Part shown: positions 1-9,665 of the stretch, piece by piece
How positions within the stretch are numbered: the first letter of the stretch is position 1
Layout of the letters: the number at the start of each line of letters is the position of its first letter
Assembly (NCBI RefSeq): GCF_007754425.1
Contig: NZ_CP037452.1
Coordinates: 6,613,164 to 6,677,163, forward strand
Reading direction: 5' to 3'
Length of the DNA: 64,000 nucleotides
Source: Gimesia fumaroli
GTDB taxonomy: Bacteria > Planctomycetota > Planctomycetia > Planctomycetales > Planctomycetaceae
Translations under genes and position numbers: made by a program
Notes under the pieces: model-generated
The model's database searches: none
What the model saw: the letters and a program-made list of their open reading frames with translations, nothing else
What the model was told of the DNA's origin: nothing

Positions 1-3000
1 ATCTTCCCCCATGTCGGTCTGAATTTGTCGATATAACTTATTGAACCGCTCCCAGACATCGTCGGGAAGATCAACACTAATTTGACCAAAGACATTGGTC
101 TCGTATTTTGCTTTTTCCAGTTCTTTGGAATCATTGATGGCAATTCCGTATTTTCGACGAGCCTCGATTTTATTGTACTGGGTATCGTAATACATTTTCT
201 TCAGATCATCGCGTCCCGTCGAAGCAATCGAAGACTGAAGGATACGAGTCAGATAAGCCCAGCCTCGAATCAATGCGCCCCCTTCAAGCTCCATGCCATT
301 GATCGCCTGCATGTATTTTTTGTGTGAGTCTCCCTGACCGCTGCCGGCCCAGTCCTGCAAAATAGAAGCCGCTTCAAACTGCACCTCTGGAGATTTATCC
401 TTCTCTTTCAGCACAGGCGTAATCAATTTCAAAGCTTCTTCATATTCGCCTTGCTGTCTTTTACAATTCACTAAACGCAATGTAATTCCAACCTGGAAAT
501 TTCCCGGAATAAAATCGCCGGATGCGTCTTGTCGTTTCTGAATTTCTTCAAATGCAGCGGCTGCTTTGTCATAATACTTTCGGGCGACTTCCGGATTCTC
601 CTTGGCGCCCTGGCCCATGCCATAATAGGTTTCACCAATCCAGACCAGTGAACCATACGTCTGATCTTTACGTTTGAAGATATCCGTCAGGAACGTTTCC
701 AATGACTTGCGAACATCGTCGATTCGTTTCGTATCACCGGCTGATTTAAGACGCTCGATTTCTTCCGTAATTTTTTCACCCAGTTGGCGATACATATCGG
801 TAATCGATTCTCCCCCCGATCCCGATGCCGACTCTTCCAACTGTTTCATCGCTTTTCTAGCCAGATCAATCTGTTGCAATCCAATATACGCGCGCAGTTG
901 CAGCTGATAAACCAGATTTGCAAATTCGCTGCTCTGAACTCCTTTTGCAGGCCGTTTTTTACCTTTCGCCAGATGAATGGCCTTCAATACAGAGTGCGGA
1001 TCTTTTGTCAGAATATCAATCGCTTCCTGGTAGTTGCCTTTGTTAAGTGCGATTTGTGCAAGCGATGTTTTTGCTGCAGTCAGATTTTCCGGAGTCTTCG
1101 CGGTGGGTGGAATCGATTTTTGTGTCGCATCAATGCCGGTCTTCAAGTGCTTTTCAGCAAGCTTCTCCCACTGATTCACGTCTTCCGGTTTTGCATCTGA
1201 GGCACGCGACATTGCAGTCAGATAACTGTTCCAGTACGCCTGACCGGCTCTGATTTGGGCATCCACATATTGAGGTGCCGTCTTGGGAACCTGCGAATAC
1301 CATTTGGCTGCTTCCGCCGGCCGTTCAGTCTGGCTGTAAATATTGCCCAGTTGAATCCGAGCGTCATTCGCACGATCACTGTCAGGCCATTTGGTGGCAA
1401 TTAAATTGCAGATTGCTTCCATATGCTGGTTATCAACGTAACGTTGCTCCTTGGGAGAATCGTTGTAAGCCTGTAGAAAACCTGCCAGAGCCAGATACGC
1501 TGCATCCAGAGCAATCTGAGCGCTGTCTTTGTGATGATGATTCGCGATGTATTCACCAAGAATCGCACACTCATAACTGCGTCTCAAATTATAATAGGTA
1601 TAGCACAAGAGAAATCGTGCATGATCCAGCTCCTTCGGATCCGTTTTTTCGTCGGCGAGTATCAGGGCAATTTTCAGAAGGCGCGCCGTCTCTTCCATAT
1701 ACTGATTGAGTTCGACTTGTGCTTTCTTTTTATCCGCTGAAGTTTTTGCTGCAGCGACTTTCTCTTTCAATGCCTTGGTCTGTTTAACGCGATCCTGCCC
1801 CAAACCGTATGCCGTCTCGAATTCTTTGGGATCTCCTCCGGAGTTCCCCTGCAGCCTGGCATTAATTCGCCCCACCATCAGACGGGAAACATCACGATAT
1901 TTGCCGCGGAAGGCATTCACAAAACGAGCGTTCGTTAACGCCTGTCGAAGAATTCGTTCCTGATCACTTTTTTTCACTCCCTCAGTATTTGCCAGAGCTT
2001 CCTGTGCACGTGCCAGTTCCCAGGTAATTCCCTGACCGATTGCCGTTCGACTTCGTGAACGATTATCCTTTAACCATTGCTCTGCTTCATTGATGACCAG
2101 TTGATAATCTTTTTTCTTGTCATCATTCAGGCAGATCAGTCGAAACTGCAGAATATTGTCTTTTAATTGTTTGATGGGCTGTGATTTTCCGGGGTGACCG
2201 AGCAGTTCATTATAGATTCCCAAGGCTCGTCCCAGTTCTCCCTGCTCCTCAAAACATTTTCCCTGCCACATACGCGCATACAGACCGCCCACCTGGCTGC
2301 GATAACGTTCATGAATTTTGGCATATTCTTCTGAAGCTTTTTTGAGCAGGCGATTAAAGTCAGCACTGCCACGATCGTAGGCTTGTGCTTCTTCATAGGT
2401 ACATTGTGCCAAATCAAGCTGGGCACTCATGAATTGTATTTCTGCTCGCGCACGAGCCGCGTACTTTTCCGGCTCTTTCTGCTTGTCAATAAACGTTGCG
2501 GGAAACGACTTCCAGGTTTTTTCGTGTAGATTATACGCTTTTTGAAAGATCGCGCGTGCCTGCGCCACTAATTTGCGGGCGGCTGCCTGATACTCTTTTT
2601 TCTTGACGAGATCAGAAGTCTGCGCTTTACGAATCTCAACTTCTGCTTTCTCGAGAATAATTTTTCCCCGTTCAGTGTTCGCCGTTCCAGCCTTGGGGTG
2701 ATTGGGGCTCTGCTTTGTGAATAGTGCCAGCTGTGCCAGTGCCCGATTCAGCGTTTCTTCCTGATCCTGCGGAAGCTTCTGAGTTCGCGAGAACATCATC
2801 AGCGTCATGGCACGTTCAAAAGGAATCAGTTCACGTATTTCTTTAGGCGTTTCTTTGTCAGATTCAATCTGAGTCAGATATTCCAGAGCAATATCGTGAT
2901 AGTTTTTGTCTCGCAACCCCTGTATAAATTCGAGATACTGCTCTTCTGCATACGTGGGAGTAACGAAAGTCAGAATCGTAAACAGGCTTACGATCGAAAC

Positions 3001-3018
3001 AAAATGGAATAGACGCAT
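1..3018 (-). CDS. Exported tetratricopeptide-like protein, 3' end outside the window
   Basis: An open frame of 1,006 codons starts at the ATG complementary to 3016-3018 and runs off the left edge with no stop. The first about 24 residues form a Sec-type signal peptide: MRLFHFV, a hydrophobic core, then PTYAEE as the likely cleavage region. The rest is charged and almost wholly alpha-helical, with repeated Ala/Tyr/Leu helix pairs such as EQGELGRALGIYNELL and DARIQLGNIYSQTERPAEAA, as in TPR solenoids. No catalytic motif is visible. A periplasmic scaffold that binds partner proteins is the natural reading, but the partner is unknown. A GGA about 12 bases upstream is a weak ribosome site. No other gene precedes it on this strand before the tRNA, so it probably has its own promoter in the gap to its right. 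Confident as a gene; family assignment moderate. Confidence 0.85.
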   Translation of the reverse strand, partial: MRLFHFVSIVSLFTILTFVTPTYAEEQYLEFIQGLRDKNYHDIALEYLTQIESDKETPKEIRELIPFERAMTLMMFSRTQKLPQDQEETLNRALAQLALFTKQSPNHPKAGTANTERGKIILEKAEVEIRKAQTSDLVKKKEYQAAARKLVAQARAIFQKAYNLHEKTWKSFPATFIDKQKEPEKYAARARAEIQFMSAQLDLAQCTYEEAQAYDRGSADFNRLLKKASEEYAKIHERYRSQVGGLYARMWQGKCFEEQGELGRALGIYNELLGHPGKSQPIKQLKDNILQFRLICLNDDKKKDYQLVINEAEQWLKDNRSRSRTAIGQGITWELARAQEALANTEGVKKSDQERILRQALTNARFVNAFRGKYRDVSRLMVGRINARLQGNSGGDPKEFETAYGLGQDRVKQTKALKEKVAAAKTSADKKKAQVELNQYMEETARLLKIALILADEKTDPKELDHARFLLCYTYYNLRRSYECAILGEYIANHHHKDSAQIALDAAYLALAGFLQAYNDSPKEQRYVDNQHMEAICNLIATKWPDSDRANDARIQLGNIYSQTERPAEAAKWYSQVPKTAPQYVDAQIRAGQAYWNSYLTAMSRASDAKPEDVNQWEKLAEKHLKTGIDATQKSIPPTAKTPENLTAAKTSLAQIALNKGNYQEAIDILTKDPHSVLKAIHLAKGKKRPAKGVQSSEFANLVYQLQLRAYIGLQQIDLARKAMKQLEESASGSGGESITDMYRQLGEKITEEIERLKSAGDTKRIDDVRKSLETFLTDIFKRKDQTYGSLVWIGETYYGMGQGAKENPEVARKYYDKAAAAFEEIQKRQDASGDFIPGNFQVGITLRLVNCKRQQGEYEEALKLITPVLKEKDKSPEVQFEAASILQDWAGSGQGDSHKKYMQAINGMELEGGALIRGWAYLTRILQSSIASTGRDDLKKMYYDTQYNKIEARRKYGIAINDSKELEKAKYETNVFGQISVDLPDDVWERFNKLYRQIQTDMGED

Positions 3019-3546
3019 ATTATAAATTCCATCGCTAATGAACGAATGAACCAAGGTCGTGAAAGAAAGGAGTTATACCTACGAAATCACGTAATCGAAA
3101 GAAGCCATACAGAATGGACACACCTCGGCATACATTATACCTACTTCGTTTACTAAATGTTCGCTGACAGATTGGGATTTTCTGTGAGAGGTGACTTTCC
3201 AAAGATGAGAGAGAACCATTCTTTACAGAAAATGTCTATAAATACCAGCATATCCCGGCGGGATGGACTCTGCAAGAAAGATGCCGGGAATCGTTGATAT
3301 TTCCAACTGTTCAATTCGAGACAGGATCAATGACTAGATTGAATAACGCAGCCCCACTGACTTTACTACGCCACGTACCGGCAGAAAGATGTCTATTCAT
3401 TGTTTCCACTTTAGAAATTGATACCAGTGAATTAAGAATCACAAAGCCAGATTCGCATCGCCTTCGAATTTGACGTTGGACTCAGATGTCTATATAAAGA
3501 AAGGCAACCATAATAAAAGCAGTCAAGACAGAGACTTGATTCCATC
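3019..3546. other. Gene-free stretch between the TPR gene and tRNA-Ser
   Basis: No convincing coding frame. It should hold the leftward promoter of the TPR gene and the rightward promoter of the tRNA, but I cannot pick boxes with confidence. One inverted repeat is visible: CCCGGC at 3254-3259 and GCCGGG at 3283-3288. Confidence 0.5.
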
Positions 3547-3632
<86 letters not shown>

Positions 3633-3646
3633 ATCCAATGAACGAT

Positions 3647-3692
3647 GGCTCGTAACCTCTTGTAAAAAAAAGTTTGCGAGCCTTTGTTTTTT
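3647..3692 (+). terminator. Intrinsic terminator downstream of tRNA-Ser
   Basis: GGCTCG-T-AAC (3647-3656) pairs with GTTTGCGAGCC (3672-3682) and is followed directly by TTTGTTTTTT. It lies 15 bases after the tRNA and points the same way. The same stem sequence recurs at 62434-62470. Confidence 0.7.
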
Positions 3693-3754
3693 GTGCCCCC
3701 ACTATTCCCGTTGTTGACCCTGTGCAGGAATTCCCGATTTGCAGCCGAACCAGT

Positions 3755-6274
3755 TCAACGCGATCGAAAGATTCGGGAAGTCATGACTTCGAGCACGATT
3801 GTCTGCAGGCCGTAGTCTTCGGCTTTAACACGTTTAAGTATGTCTTCGATCTCGTACTGGTCGGATCGTTCCATCTGCCGTCCGGTTGAGTAGGTGAGTA
3901 GCTTTTCAATAAGACAGCGGGTGAACTGATCAAGACGGCTTTCGAGCAGCACATGCTTAAAGCTTGCAAAATCAGTGAATGTTTCGCCAGAAGGAAGTTT
4001 GCCTGTTGGATCCACCTTTGGACCAGTTCCTTTTCCTTTGGGCTTAGGGTACTTTTCTCGCCAGCGGCCAATGGGGTCAAATGACTCAAGTGCATGACCG
4101 TGTGGATCGATGTTTCGATGACACACGTAACACGTCTTGTCCTTGCTATGCTTTGCCAGTCTCTCACGAATCGTCGTTGCTCCACTGACATCAGATTCAA
4201 TGGCAGGCACTTCGTCAGGTGGAGGCGGTGGTGGTGTTCCAAGCAGATTTTCGAGAACGTAGACACCTCGCGTTACCGGAGATGTATCCACGCCATTGGC
4301 GCTGACAGTCAGCACGCCAGCCATGCCTAACAACCCTCCACGCCGTTTCGTGCCAGAGAGCTTGACACGCCTGAAACCATCCTTCAGTCGCAACGTGTCT
4401 TTCTCTGGTAACCGGTAGAGATTAGCCAGGTTCTTGTCAACAAAGGTGTAGTCAGCATCCAGAAAATTTTCCACCGATCCGTTCCCATCCAGCAGTGAAC
4501 GAAAAAACAATCGTGCTTCCTGTTTCATCGATTCAGGCAGGTTCTGAGCGTAGTACTCCCACGCAGCCTTTCGCGGCGGAGGCAAGTCGCCAATGGCGCG
4601 AAGATTGAGCCAGCTGTCAAGAAAGCCATTGACGAATTCATTAGAACGCGAATCCTTCAGCAGACGTCGAATCTGCTTTTGTAATTCATCCTTTTCCTTC
4701 AAGCGTCCAGAGGCGGCCGCGGCGAACAACTCTGCATCAGGGGGTGCTGTCCAGAGGGCATAAGAAAGTCGCGACGCCAGATCATTCGGGTGCAACTCGC
4801 GTTCATCCTCGGGAGTGATCTCGCTGAGGTATAAAAACGAAGGAGAGCAAAGGATCGTCTTGAGTGTGTCGAGAGCCGCCTGGCGTGGCGTCGCTGACTC
4901 GAACAATCGCAGTTCGTAAAACACTTTGATCCGTTGTTGATCCGATTCGTTCAACGGACGCCGATAGGCTTTTTTCGCAAAGGCAAAGAGTTGTTCCAGC
5001 GCATGGTCTTCCTGAAACCCCTCTTTCCCGAACACGGCGATCTCTTCTTTACTGCCGGCTGGTTCTGGAATTGGACCATGGATTTTGATTTCGCCGATCC
5101 TGATATGAGGCAGCTTTCCCTCGCGAAGCAACGCCTTCCGTCTGACACCGGTATCCGGATTTTTGAATTCATCTTTATAGCGTTTGTTAAGTGCGATGAC
5201 AGAGGCCCGCGACTCATAAGGTCCGTTCGGAAAAATGAAGCGCGGTGTCTGCCCTGCTTCCAGCCAGACGCGAAACTTTAACCACTCTGGTTTGTCATCC
5301 GGAACAACAGTGCTTGCCAGGATCGGTTCGATCGCCTGGGGATAATGGATATGGCCTTTCGTCACATCACCGGGAACAACCGCCAACTGAAATGGTTCTG
5401 AAAAGTCGATGCGAAAAATCTTTGGATCGTAGTGAGTATCGCGGTGCATCGCTTGCGCTTGAACCTGAATGTCATACAGCCCTGAGGTCGGCACACCCGC
5501 CAGGAAATCTTCGATGTGTCCATAACCACCTTGGCGCGTGTCTGTGTTGGGCTGTTCGTAGAGACAGAGATACCGATATTTGAAGACACTTTTATGTGAG
5601 CCCGACAGCTCTTCATACTGCTTGAAGTTGTCTTTAAAGTGCCACGACTTGGGTTTCATTTCAGGTTTTCCAAGACGGGCTTCTACCAGGCGGGAGGCTG
5701 CTTGAATATACTGATCCAACAGAAATCCGGAAGTCACCAGCGACTCACCGATATTGTCCATATGCTGACTGGTCTCTTCTTTCGGGAAGTCCGCGGTTAA
5801 TCCCAGAGTGTCGACGCGACGGTCGAATAGAGTGGCCAGAGTATTTTCATATTCTCGATTGGAAAGGCGACGCATTATGGTGCGAGACCCGGTACTTTCA
5901 AACTGGCTACGGGCTTCCTGAATACTGTCTCGCAAGGCACCGATTAAAGCGAGTCTCTCTTCGTCGGTCGGCTGGTCCGATTCTTCAGGTGGCATTTTCC
6001 GAAGTGTGACCTGATCGATGATTCCATCAGCGGTGATCAGCTGCTGCTCAGATTTGATCGGCAGCGAGAACGTTTCAAACTCGCGCTCGCCATCCGCAGT
6101 CTTGACGTCATGGCAATCAAGACAGTATTTCTTTAAAAGCCGGGTGACGGTTGGATTGTGTTTGTGCTGCTTTTCCTCTGCTGAGCAAGGCAGCAGCACG
6201 GAAACGCTGATAACGAATCCGCAAACGGCACGAAATGCTCGCATACTGAGAGTCTCTATAAACTGTGTATTCAT
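3755..6274 (-). CDS. DUF1592-type planctomycete cytochrome-like protein
   Basis: An 839-residue exported protein of the planctomycete family that combines an N-terminal cytochrome-like domain with the DUF1587, DUF1592, DUF1588 and DUF1585 domains. A hydrophobic signal segment spans residues about 14-32. A c-type heme motif CLDCH is at residues 51-55 and a second, CYVCH, near residue 715 in the DUF1588/1585 part. Both cysteines and the histidine ligand are intact in each, so covalent heme attachment in the periplasm is expected. Biochemical function is not established for this family; a role in redox-linked extracellular polymer breakdown is often suggested. Its start lies two bases after the stop of the DUF1552 gene, which indicates translational coupling in a two-gene operon. 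A second in-frame Met at residue 11 (6244) is a possible alternative start. Confidence 0.93.
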   Translation of the reverse strand: MNTQFIETLSMRAFRAVCGFVISVSVLLPCSAEEKQHKHNPTVTRLLKKYCLDCHDVKTADGEREFETFSLPIKSEQQLITADGIIDQVTLRKMPPEESDQPTDEERLALIGALRDSIQEARSQFESTGSRTIMRRLSNREYENTLATLFDRRVDTLGLTADFPKEETSQHMDNIGESLVTSGFLLDQYIQAASRLVEARLGKPEMKPKSWHFKDNFKQYEELSGSHKSVFKYRYLCLYEQPNTDTRQGGYGHIEDFLAGVPTSGLYDIQVQAQAMHRDTHYDPKIFRIDFSEPFQLAVVPGDVTKGHIHYPQAIEPILASTVVPDDKPEWLKFRVWLEAGQTPRFIFPNGPYESRASVIALNKRYKDEFKNPDTGVRRKALLREGKLPHIRIGEIKIHGPIPEPAGSKEEIAVFGKEGFQEDHALEQLFAFAKKAYRRPLNESDQQRIKVFYELRLFESATPRQAALDTLKTILCSPSFLYLSEITPEDERELHPNDLASRLSYALWTAPPDAELFAAAASGRLKEKDELQKQIRRLLKDSRSNEFVNGFLDSWLNLRAIGDLPPPRKAAWEYYAQNLPESMKQEARLFFRSLLDGNGSVENFLDADYTFVDKNLANLYRLPEKDTLRLKDGFRRVKLSGTKRRGGLLGMAGVLTVSANGVDTSPVTRGVYVLENLLGTPPPPPPDEVPAIESDVSGATTIRERLAKHSKDKTCYVCHRNIDPHGHALESFDPIGRWREKYPKPKGKGTGPKVDPTGKLPSGETFTDFASFKHVLLESRLDQFTRCLIEKLLTYSTGRQMERSDQYEIEDILKRVKAEDYGLQTIVLEVMTSRIFRSR

Positions 6275-6276
6275 CT

Positions 6277-7560
6277 TCAGGAGAACCTTCCGGTACTCGT
6301 TCCGAACGATTCCTTCTCAACCCCCATTCTCTGGGCGATATCCAGAAAGAGATTGCACAATGGGACCTTACCCGGACCTTTAGAGGGGGCTTTCTTAAAT
6401 TCGCCAGTCCCATACCCGCCTCCAGCCAGAATGATGGGTAAATCCGAGTTGGTGTGTGAATTTGCATTCCCCATGCCGCTGCCGAACAGGACCGCCGTCG
6501 AATCGAGAAGCGTCTGCTCACCGTCGGATATACCAGCCAGACGGGTCAGGAATTTTCCAAACTGTTCGATTTGATATCGCTCAAGGGTGACCAGGTGCCC
6601 AACCGACTCTTCGTTGTTACCGTGATGCGAAAGACCATGGTAGGACTTATTGATACCCAGGTGTTGTGGCAAAAAGCTGCCGCCAATTTCCAGCGTGGCA
6701 ATCCGTGTTGAATCTGTCTGCAAAGCCAGCGCGATCAACTCGTAGAGCATAGGCAGGTCTTCAACGGTGTTCTTATCGGCGGGCTTGTCGAAGGGTGCTT
6801 TCGGCTTGGGCTGATCAGACCAGACCTGGCGGAGCTTCAGACGTTTTTCGACATCGCGAATGGAACTGAAATACTCATCGAGTTTCGCCTTGTCTTCACT
6901 ATTCACTCGTTTCGAAAGGGAGCGGGCTTCGTCGTGAATCGAATCAAGAATCGACGCTTGCAGTGAATTCTCTTTCACTTTCTGTGCCTGAAGCTGTTTC
7001 GAATCCGCGATGAACAATCGGTCAAACAATTCCGCAGGCCCGGTGATCGGCGGAACCCGCACGCCTGACTTGGTCCATGAGAGCTGACAGCCACCATGGA
7101 TCCCCCCTTCAGACCCGACCGTGAGCGACGGAAAGCGTGTCTGATTGCCGACTTCATCCGCGATGAATTGATCGATGGTAACGTTGCCGTCTGTCCGATT
7201 CTTGGACTCGTGATGAAGCAAGCCCGACAGGAACGTATGCACGGCAAAGTGGCCGCCGCGAAGTCCATGATCGAGTCCGCGATAGACCGTCAGCTGATCT
7301 CGATTGGCTGCGAGAGGCTTGAGCAGCGTCGTCTCTTCATACTCTTTGCCTGTTTTCTCAGGAAAAAAATGTTTCAGTTGAAAACCAAGCAAGTTACCGA
7401 CGGCGACAAACCGTTGAGCCCCCGCACCCGCCCCGCGAGACTCAGTAATCGCGGAATTCCCCGCCAGTGAGCCCGTCATCAGGGATGGCAGCCCAGGCAA
7501 AGCCAGAGATCCGGCAAAGGACCGAAGAATGAATCGGCGGCGATTGATTTTATCGTTCAT
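6277..7560 (-). CDS. DUF1552 domain-containing Tat-exported protein
   Basis: About 427 residues from the preferred start at 7560; an in-frame ATG at 7581 would add seven residues. I prefer the inner start because it puts a twin-arginine-like signal, NRRRFILRSFAG, directly at the N-terminus, as is usual in this family. Features of DUF1552 proteins are clear: the stretch GLDHGLRGGHFAVHTFLSG, the conserved SYHGLSHHGN segment, and FGSGMGNANSHTNSDLP near the C-terminus. DUF1552 proteins resemble the alkaline-phosphatase/DUF1501 type of secreted planctomycete hydrolase, but the reaction is not known. The gene overlaps nothing and is followed after two bases by the DUF1592 gene, its standard genomic partner. 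Confidence 0.92.
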   Translation of the reverse strand: MNDKINRRRFILRSFAGSLALPGLPSLMTGSLAGNSAITESRGAGAGAQRFVAVGNLLGFQLKHFFPEKTGKEYEETTLLKPLAANRDQLTVYRGLDHGLRGGHFAVHTFLSGLLHHESKNRTDGNVTIDQFIADEVGNQTRFPSLTVGSEGGIHGGCQLSWTKSGVRVPPITGPAELFDRLFIADSKQLQAQKVKENSLQASILDSIHDEARSLSKRVNSEDKAKLDEYFSSIRDVEKRLKLRQVWSDQPKPKAPFDKPADKNTVEDLPMLYELIALALQTDSTRIATLEIGGSFLPQHLGINKSYHGLSHHGNNEESVGHLVTLERYQIEQFGKFLTRLAGISDGEQTLLDSTAVLFGSGMGNANSHTNSDLPIILAGGGYGTGEFKKAPSKGPGKVPLCNLFLDIAQRMGVEKESFGTSTGRFS

Positions 7561-8055
7561 ATTAGCAGTCTGTCCAATCACAAAGGGAAACGTACAATCC
7601 TATTGAAAGTCGGGCCTCTTGAAAGTCTGGTTGTTTGAAAACCGCTTCTATCAGCGTTTAAGTGTATTTTCAATACGCACAGAGCCTGGTCAAGAAACTG
7701 AATCTGGCCGCCTGATTTTACCCGAAATGGAGATGCAACGCCATGTATATTTGCAACAAGATCCCCAATATCACATCTGATCGAAGTGGTGAGTCCAGTA
7801 CAATTATCGGCATTATAGTAGTCAGAGAGACTAATCCAGGCCTGCGATAGCAAATGTAAACTCATGAGTGACCAAAATATTTGTGGCAGTCTTGTGGCAT
7901 TCCCTTTTTCCTATCAAGAGAAATGGATAGAGAAACTCTCGTGACGATATCGAATCACACTCTTTTCACAACGCTGATCTGAATGACTGCGTTGGTTTCT
8001 GTTTGAAACTTCATTATTTCCCTCTTTCGGAAAATGGGTTTGAGTTGTGCCCCAT

Positions 8056-8094
8056 GCCTGCCAGCTGTGTTACCCTCGGCAGGCTTTTCTTTTT
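8056..8094 (+). terminator. Orphan intrinsic-terminator-like hairpin
   Basis: GCCTGCC (8056-8062) pairs with GGCAGGC (8078-8084), followed by TTTTCTTTTT. The shape is that of a rightward intrinsic terminator, yet no rightward gene lies upstream. It may be a remnant of a lost gene or end a small RNA. Confidence 0.5.
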
Positions 8095-8154
8095 GGCGCA
8101 GCCTTTCCCGAGGACGCCAGCATCTCCACTCCCCTGCTTTGATCCAGGAAACGA

Positions 8155-8470
8155 CGCCACCCCACGACTGTCAATTTTCGACTTGACCGCATCGCGCAGA
8201 TCAAGATCATCATGCGGAGATAGCGTCGCGCGCGCGAGTGAGCACTACGGGTTCAGTGCCCCTTTTCAAACCACTGAAATCATCAGCACCATCAAACCCA
8301 CTTGTTTCAGCACGATTTTCCCAACCACTGCTCCGATGCACCTCCGTTTTCAAACGACATCGCAACGCTTCATTTGACGTTCCCAGAACATGATACGACT
8401 ATCCCAGGAGATCAAATGGCATTCCCGGAGAAAATACGCAACGCCCCCTTGACTCTCCCACGCAGTTCGC
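8155..8470 (-). repeat. Decayed dispersed repeat, copy A
   Basis: Read on the - strand, this stretch aligns with 61980-62300 on the + strand. Shared blocks include GTCAAGTCGAAAA, TGCTGAAACAAG, GTGCTCACTCGCGCGCG and TATCTCCGCATGAT. By eye most positions match over roughly 200 bases, with weaker similarity beyond. Neither copy keeps a good frame, so it looks like a decayed gene or mobile element remnant. Ends are approximate. Confidence 0.75.
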
Positions 8471-8835
8471 AAAAATCCGTTTTACTACCATGATACTCTC
8501 TCCAGATACAGGGACGAGTCGACGTGCTGTTACCCCTGTCTTCAGGACTTTGACAACAGGAAAGCCCAATTAGCCGCAGGGCCTTAGCCCCGGTTGTGCG
8601 TCATTGGTAAGAACCGTTCGAATTAAGAAACGCGACCCGGCCGCCGGTAGAATCCAGATCAAAGAAACAAACCCAGCACACAAATCCTACCCGATATCAC
8701 CAGAACCGACGTAGATGAACATTCCGCAGGAATCCCGACACCAGATGATGTCTCTTAATTCGCATCCGTCCTGATAAACGAAAACACCTCAAGATGTGCA
8801 GTCATAAACGGACCGAACAGGAACCGCAGCCAAGG

Positions 8836-8857
8836 GTAACCGGCCCACAAAATACAC
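8836..8857 (+). repeat. IS66 left terminal inverted repeat
   Basis: It begins GTAACCG and matches the right end at 17 of 22 positions, including an unbroken AAATACAC. It is preceded by the target duplication GCCAAGG at 8829-8835. Confidence 0.85.
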
Positions 8858-8917
8858 CTTGACGTGTATCGTATTCTGCATGTGTTTTAACCACCAGCAT
8901 ATTCAGGAGCGAAAGCG

Positions 8918-9265
8918 ATGCCCGCATCCCAGCCAACCCCGCGTGCCGACCAGCGACGGAACCCGAACCGTGAAGCGTTCTGGCGACAAACCCTTTCTGA
9001 CCGACTGCAGTCCGGACTCTCGATCCGTGCCTTCTGTCAGCGTGAGGGACTCAGCGAACCAGCTTACCACTACTGGCGACGGGAACTGAAAAAGCGGGAT
9101 GCCGAGACAACCGCTGCAGCTTCCTTTCTGCCCGTTGAAGTCCAACTCCCTGCCACGCCGATTGAAATCGTGTTCTCACAGGGCACCTCGGTTCGCGTCG
9201 GAAACGGCTGTGATCAAACCACGCTCGAAACCGTGCTCGCCGCGCTGGAGCAGCGCGCATGCTGA
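8918..9265 (+). CDS. tnpA: IS66 accessory protein TnpA
   Basis: A 115-residue protein of the IS66 Orf1 family. The N-terminal half has the helix-turn-helix pattern of this family, with WRQTLSDRLQSGLSIRAFC then QREGLSEPAYHYWRREL, expected to bind element DNA; the C-terminal part holds the typical IEIVFSQGTSVRV segment. An AGGAG ribosome site lies just upstream. Its stop overlaps the start of tnpB by seven bases (ATG at 9259, TGA at 9263), so the two are translationally coupled. Confidence 0.93.
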   Translation: MPASQPTPRADQRRNPNREAFWRQTLSDRLQSGLSIRAFCQREGLSEPAYHYWRRELKKRDAETTAAASFLPVEVQLPATPIEIVFSQGTSVRVGNGCDQTTLETVLAALEQRAC

Positions 9266-9621
9266 ATCTGCCCACCCGCATTTATTTCTGCACGGTCCCC
9301 ACCGATATGCGCAAAAGTTTTGACGGCCTCCTGCGAATGACCGAAGTCTACCTGCAGCAAAACGTACTCGACGGGGGACTATTTGTGTTTCTCAACAAAA
9401 AACAGGATCGGATCAAGCTGCTGTACTGGGACCACGATGGTCTGGCCATCTGGTATAAACGGCTGGAAGCGGGCACATATCAGCGTCTCTCCAGCCCGGA
9501 GGGCACACATGGCCTACAACTGTCCTCAATCGACCTGGGGCTCCTGCTGCAGGGCATCGACCTGACCAGCGTGCAGCGCAGAAAACGCTATCAGATTTCA
9601 GAAAAAGTATCGACTTCATAA
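9259..9621 (+). CDS. tnpB: IS66 accessory protein TnpB
   Basis: A 120-residue protein of the IS66 Orf2 family (PF05717). Diagnostic segments are present: RIYFCTVPTDMRKSFDGL near the start, the FVFLNKKQDRIKLLYWD core, and the closing GLAIWYKRLE motif. Length is normal for the family. It is needed for IS66 transposition, but its exact action is not established. It overlaps tnpA and lies 44 bases ahead of tnpC. Confidence 0.95.
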   Translation: MLNLPTRIYFCTVPTDMRKSFDGLLRMTEVYLQQNVLDGGLFVFLNKKQDRIKLLYWDHDGLAIWYKRLEAGTYQRLSSPEGTHGLQLSSIDLGLLLQGIDLTSVQRRKRYQISEKVSTS

Positions 9622-9665
9622 AAAAACAGTTCCCGCCTGACAACGATTATGTTAAGACGTGGAAC

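Larger units (their letters stand above)
7582..8835. other. Gene-free stretch between the DUF1552 gene and IS66
   Basis: About 1.25 kb without a convincing gene; short open frames here lack family resemblance and ribosome sites. It holds the likely promoter of the DUF1552-DUF1592 operon, an orphan terminator-like hairpin (8056-8094) and a decayed dispersed repeat (about 8155-8470) whose inverted partner is near 62 kb. From 8471 to 8835 I see nothing recognisable. Confidence 0.6.

Noticed and set aside
7578-7865. A 95-codon - frame directly before the DUF1552 gene
   Set aside because: No ribosome site, no family features; it occupies the likely promoter region.
8003-8377. A 124-codon frame on the + strand
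   Set aside because: It runs across the terminator-like hairpin and antisense to the decayed repeat, has no ribosome site and resembles no family.
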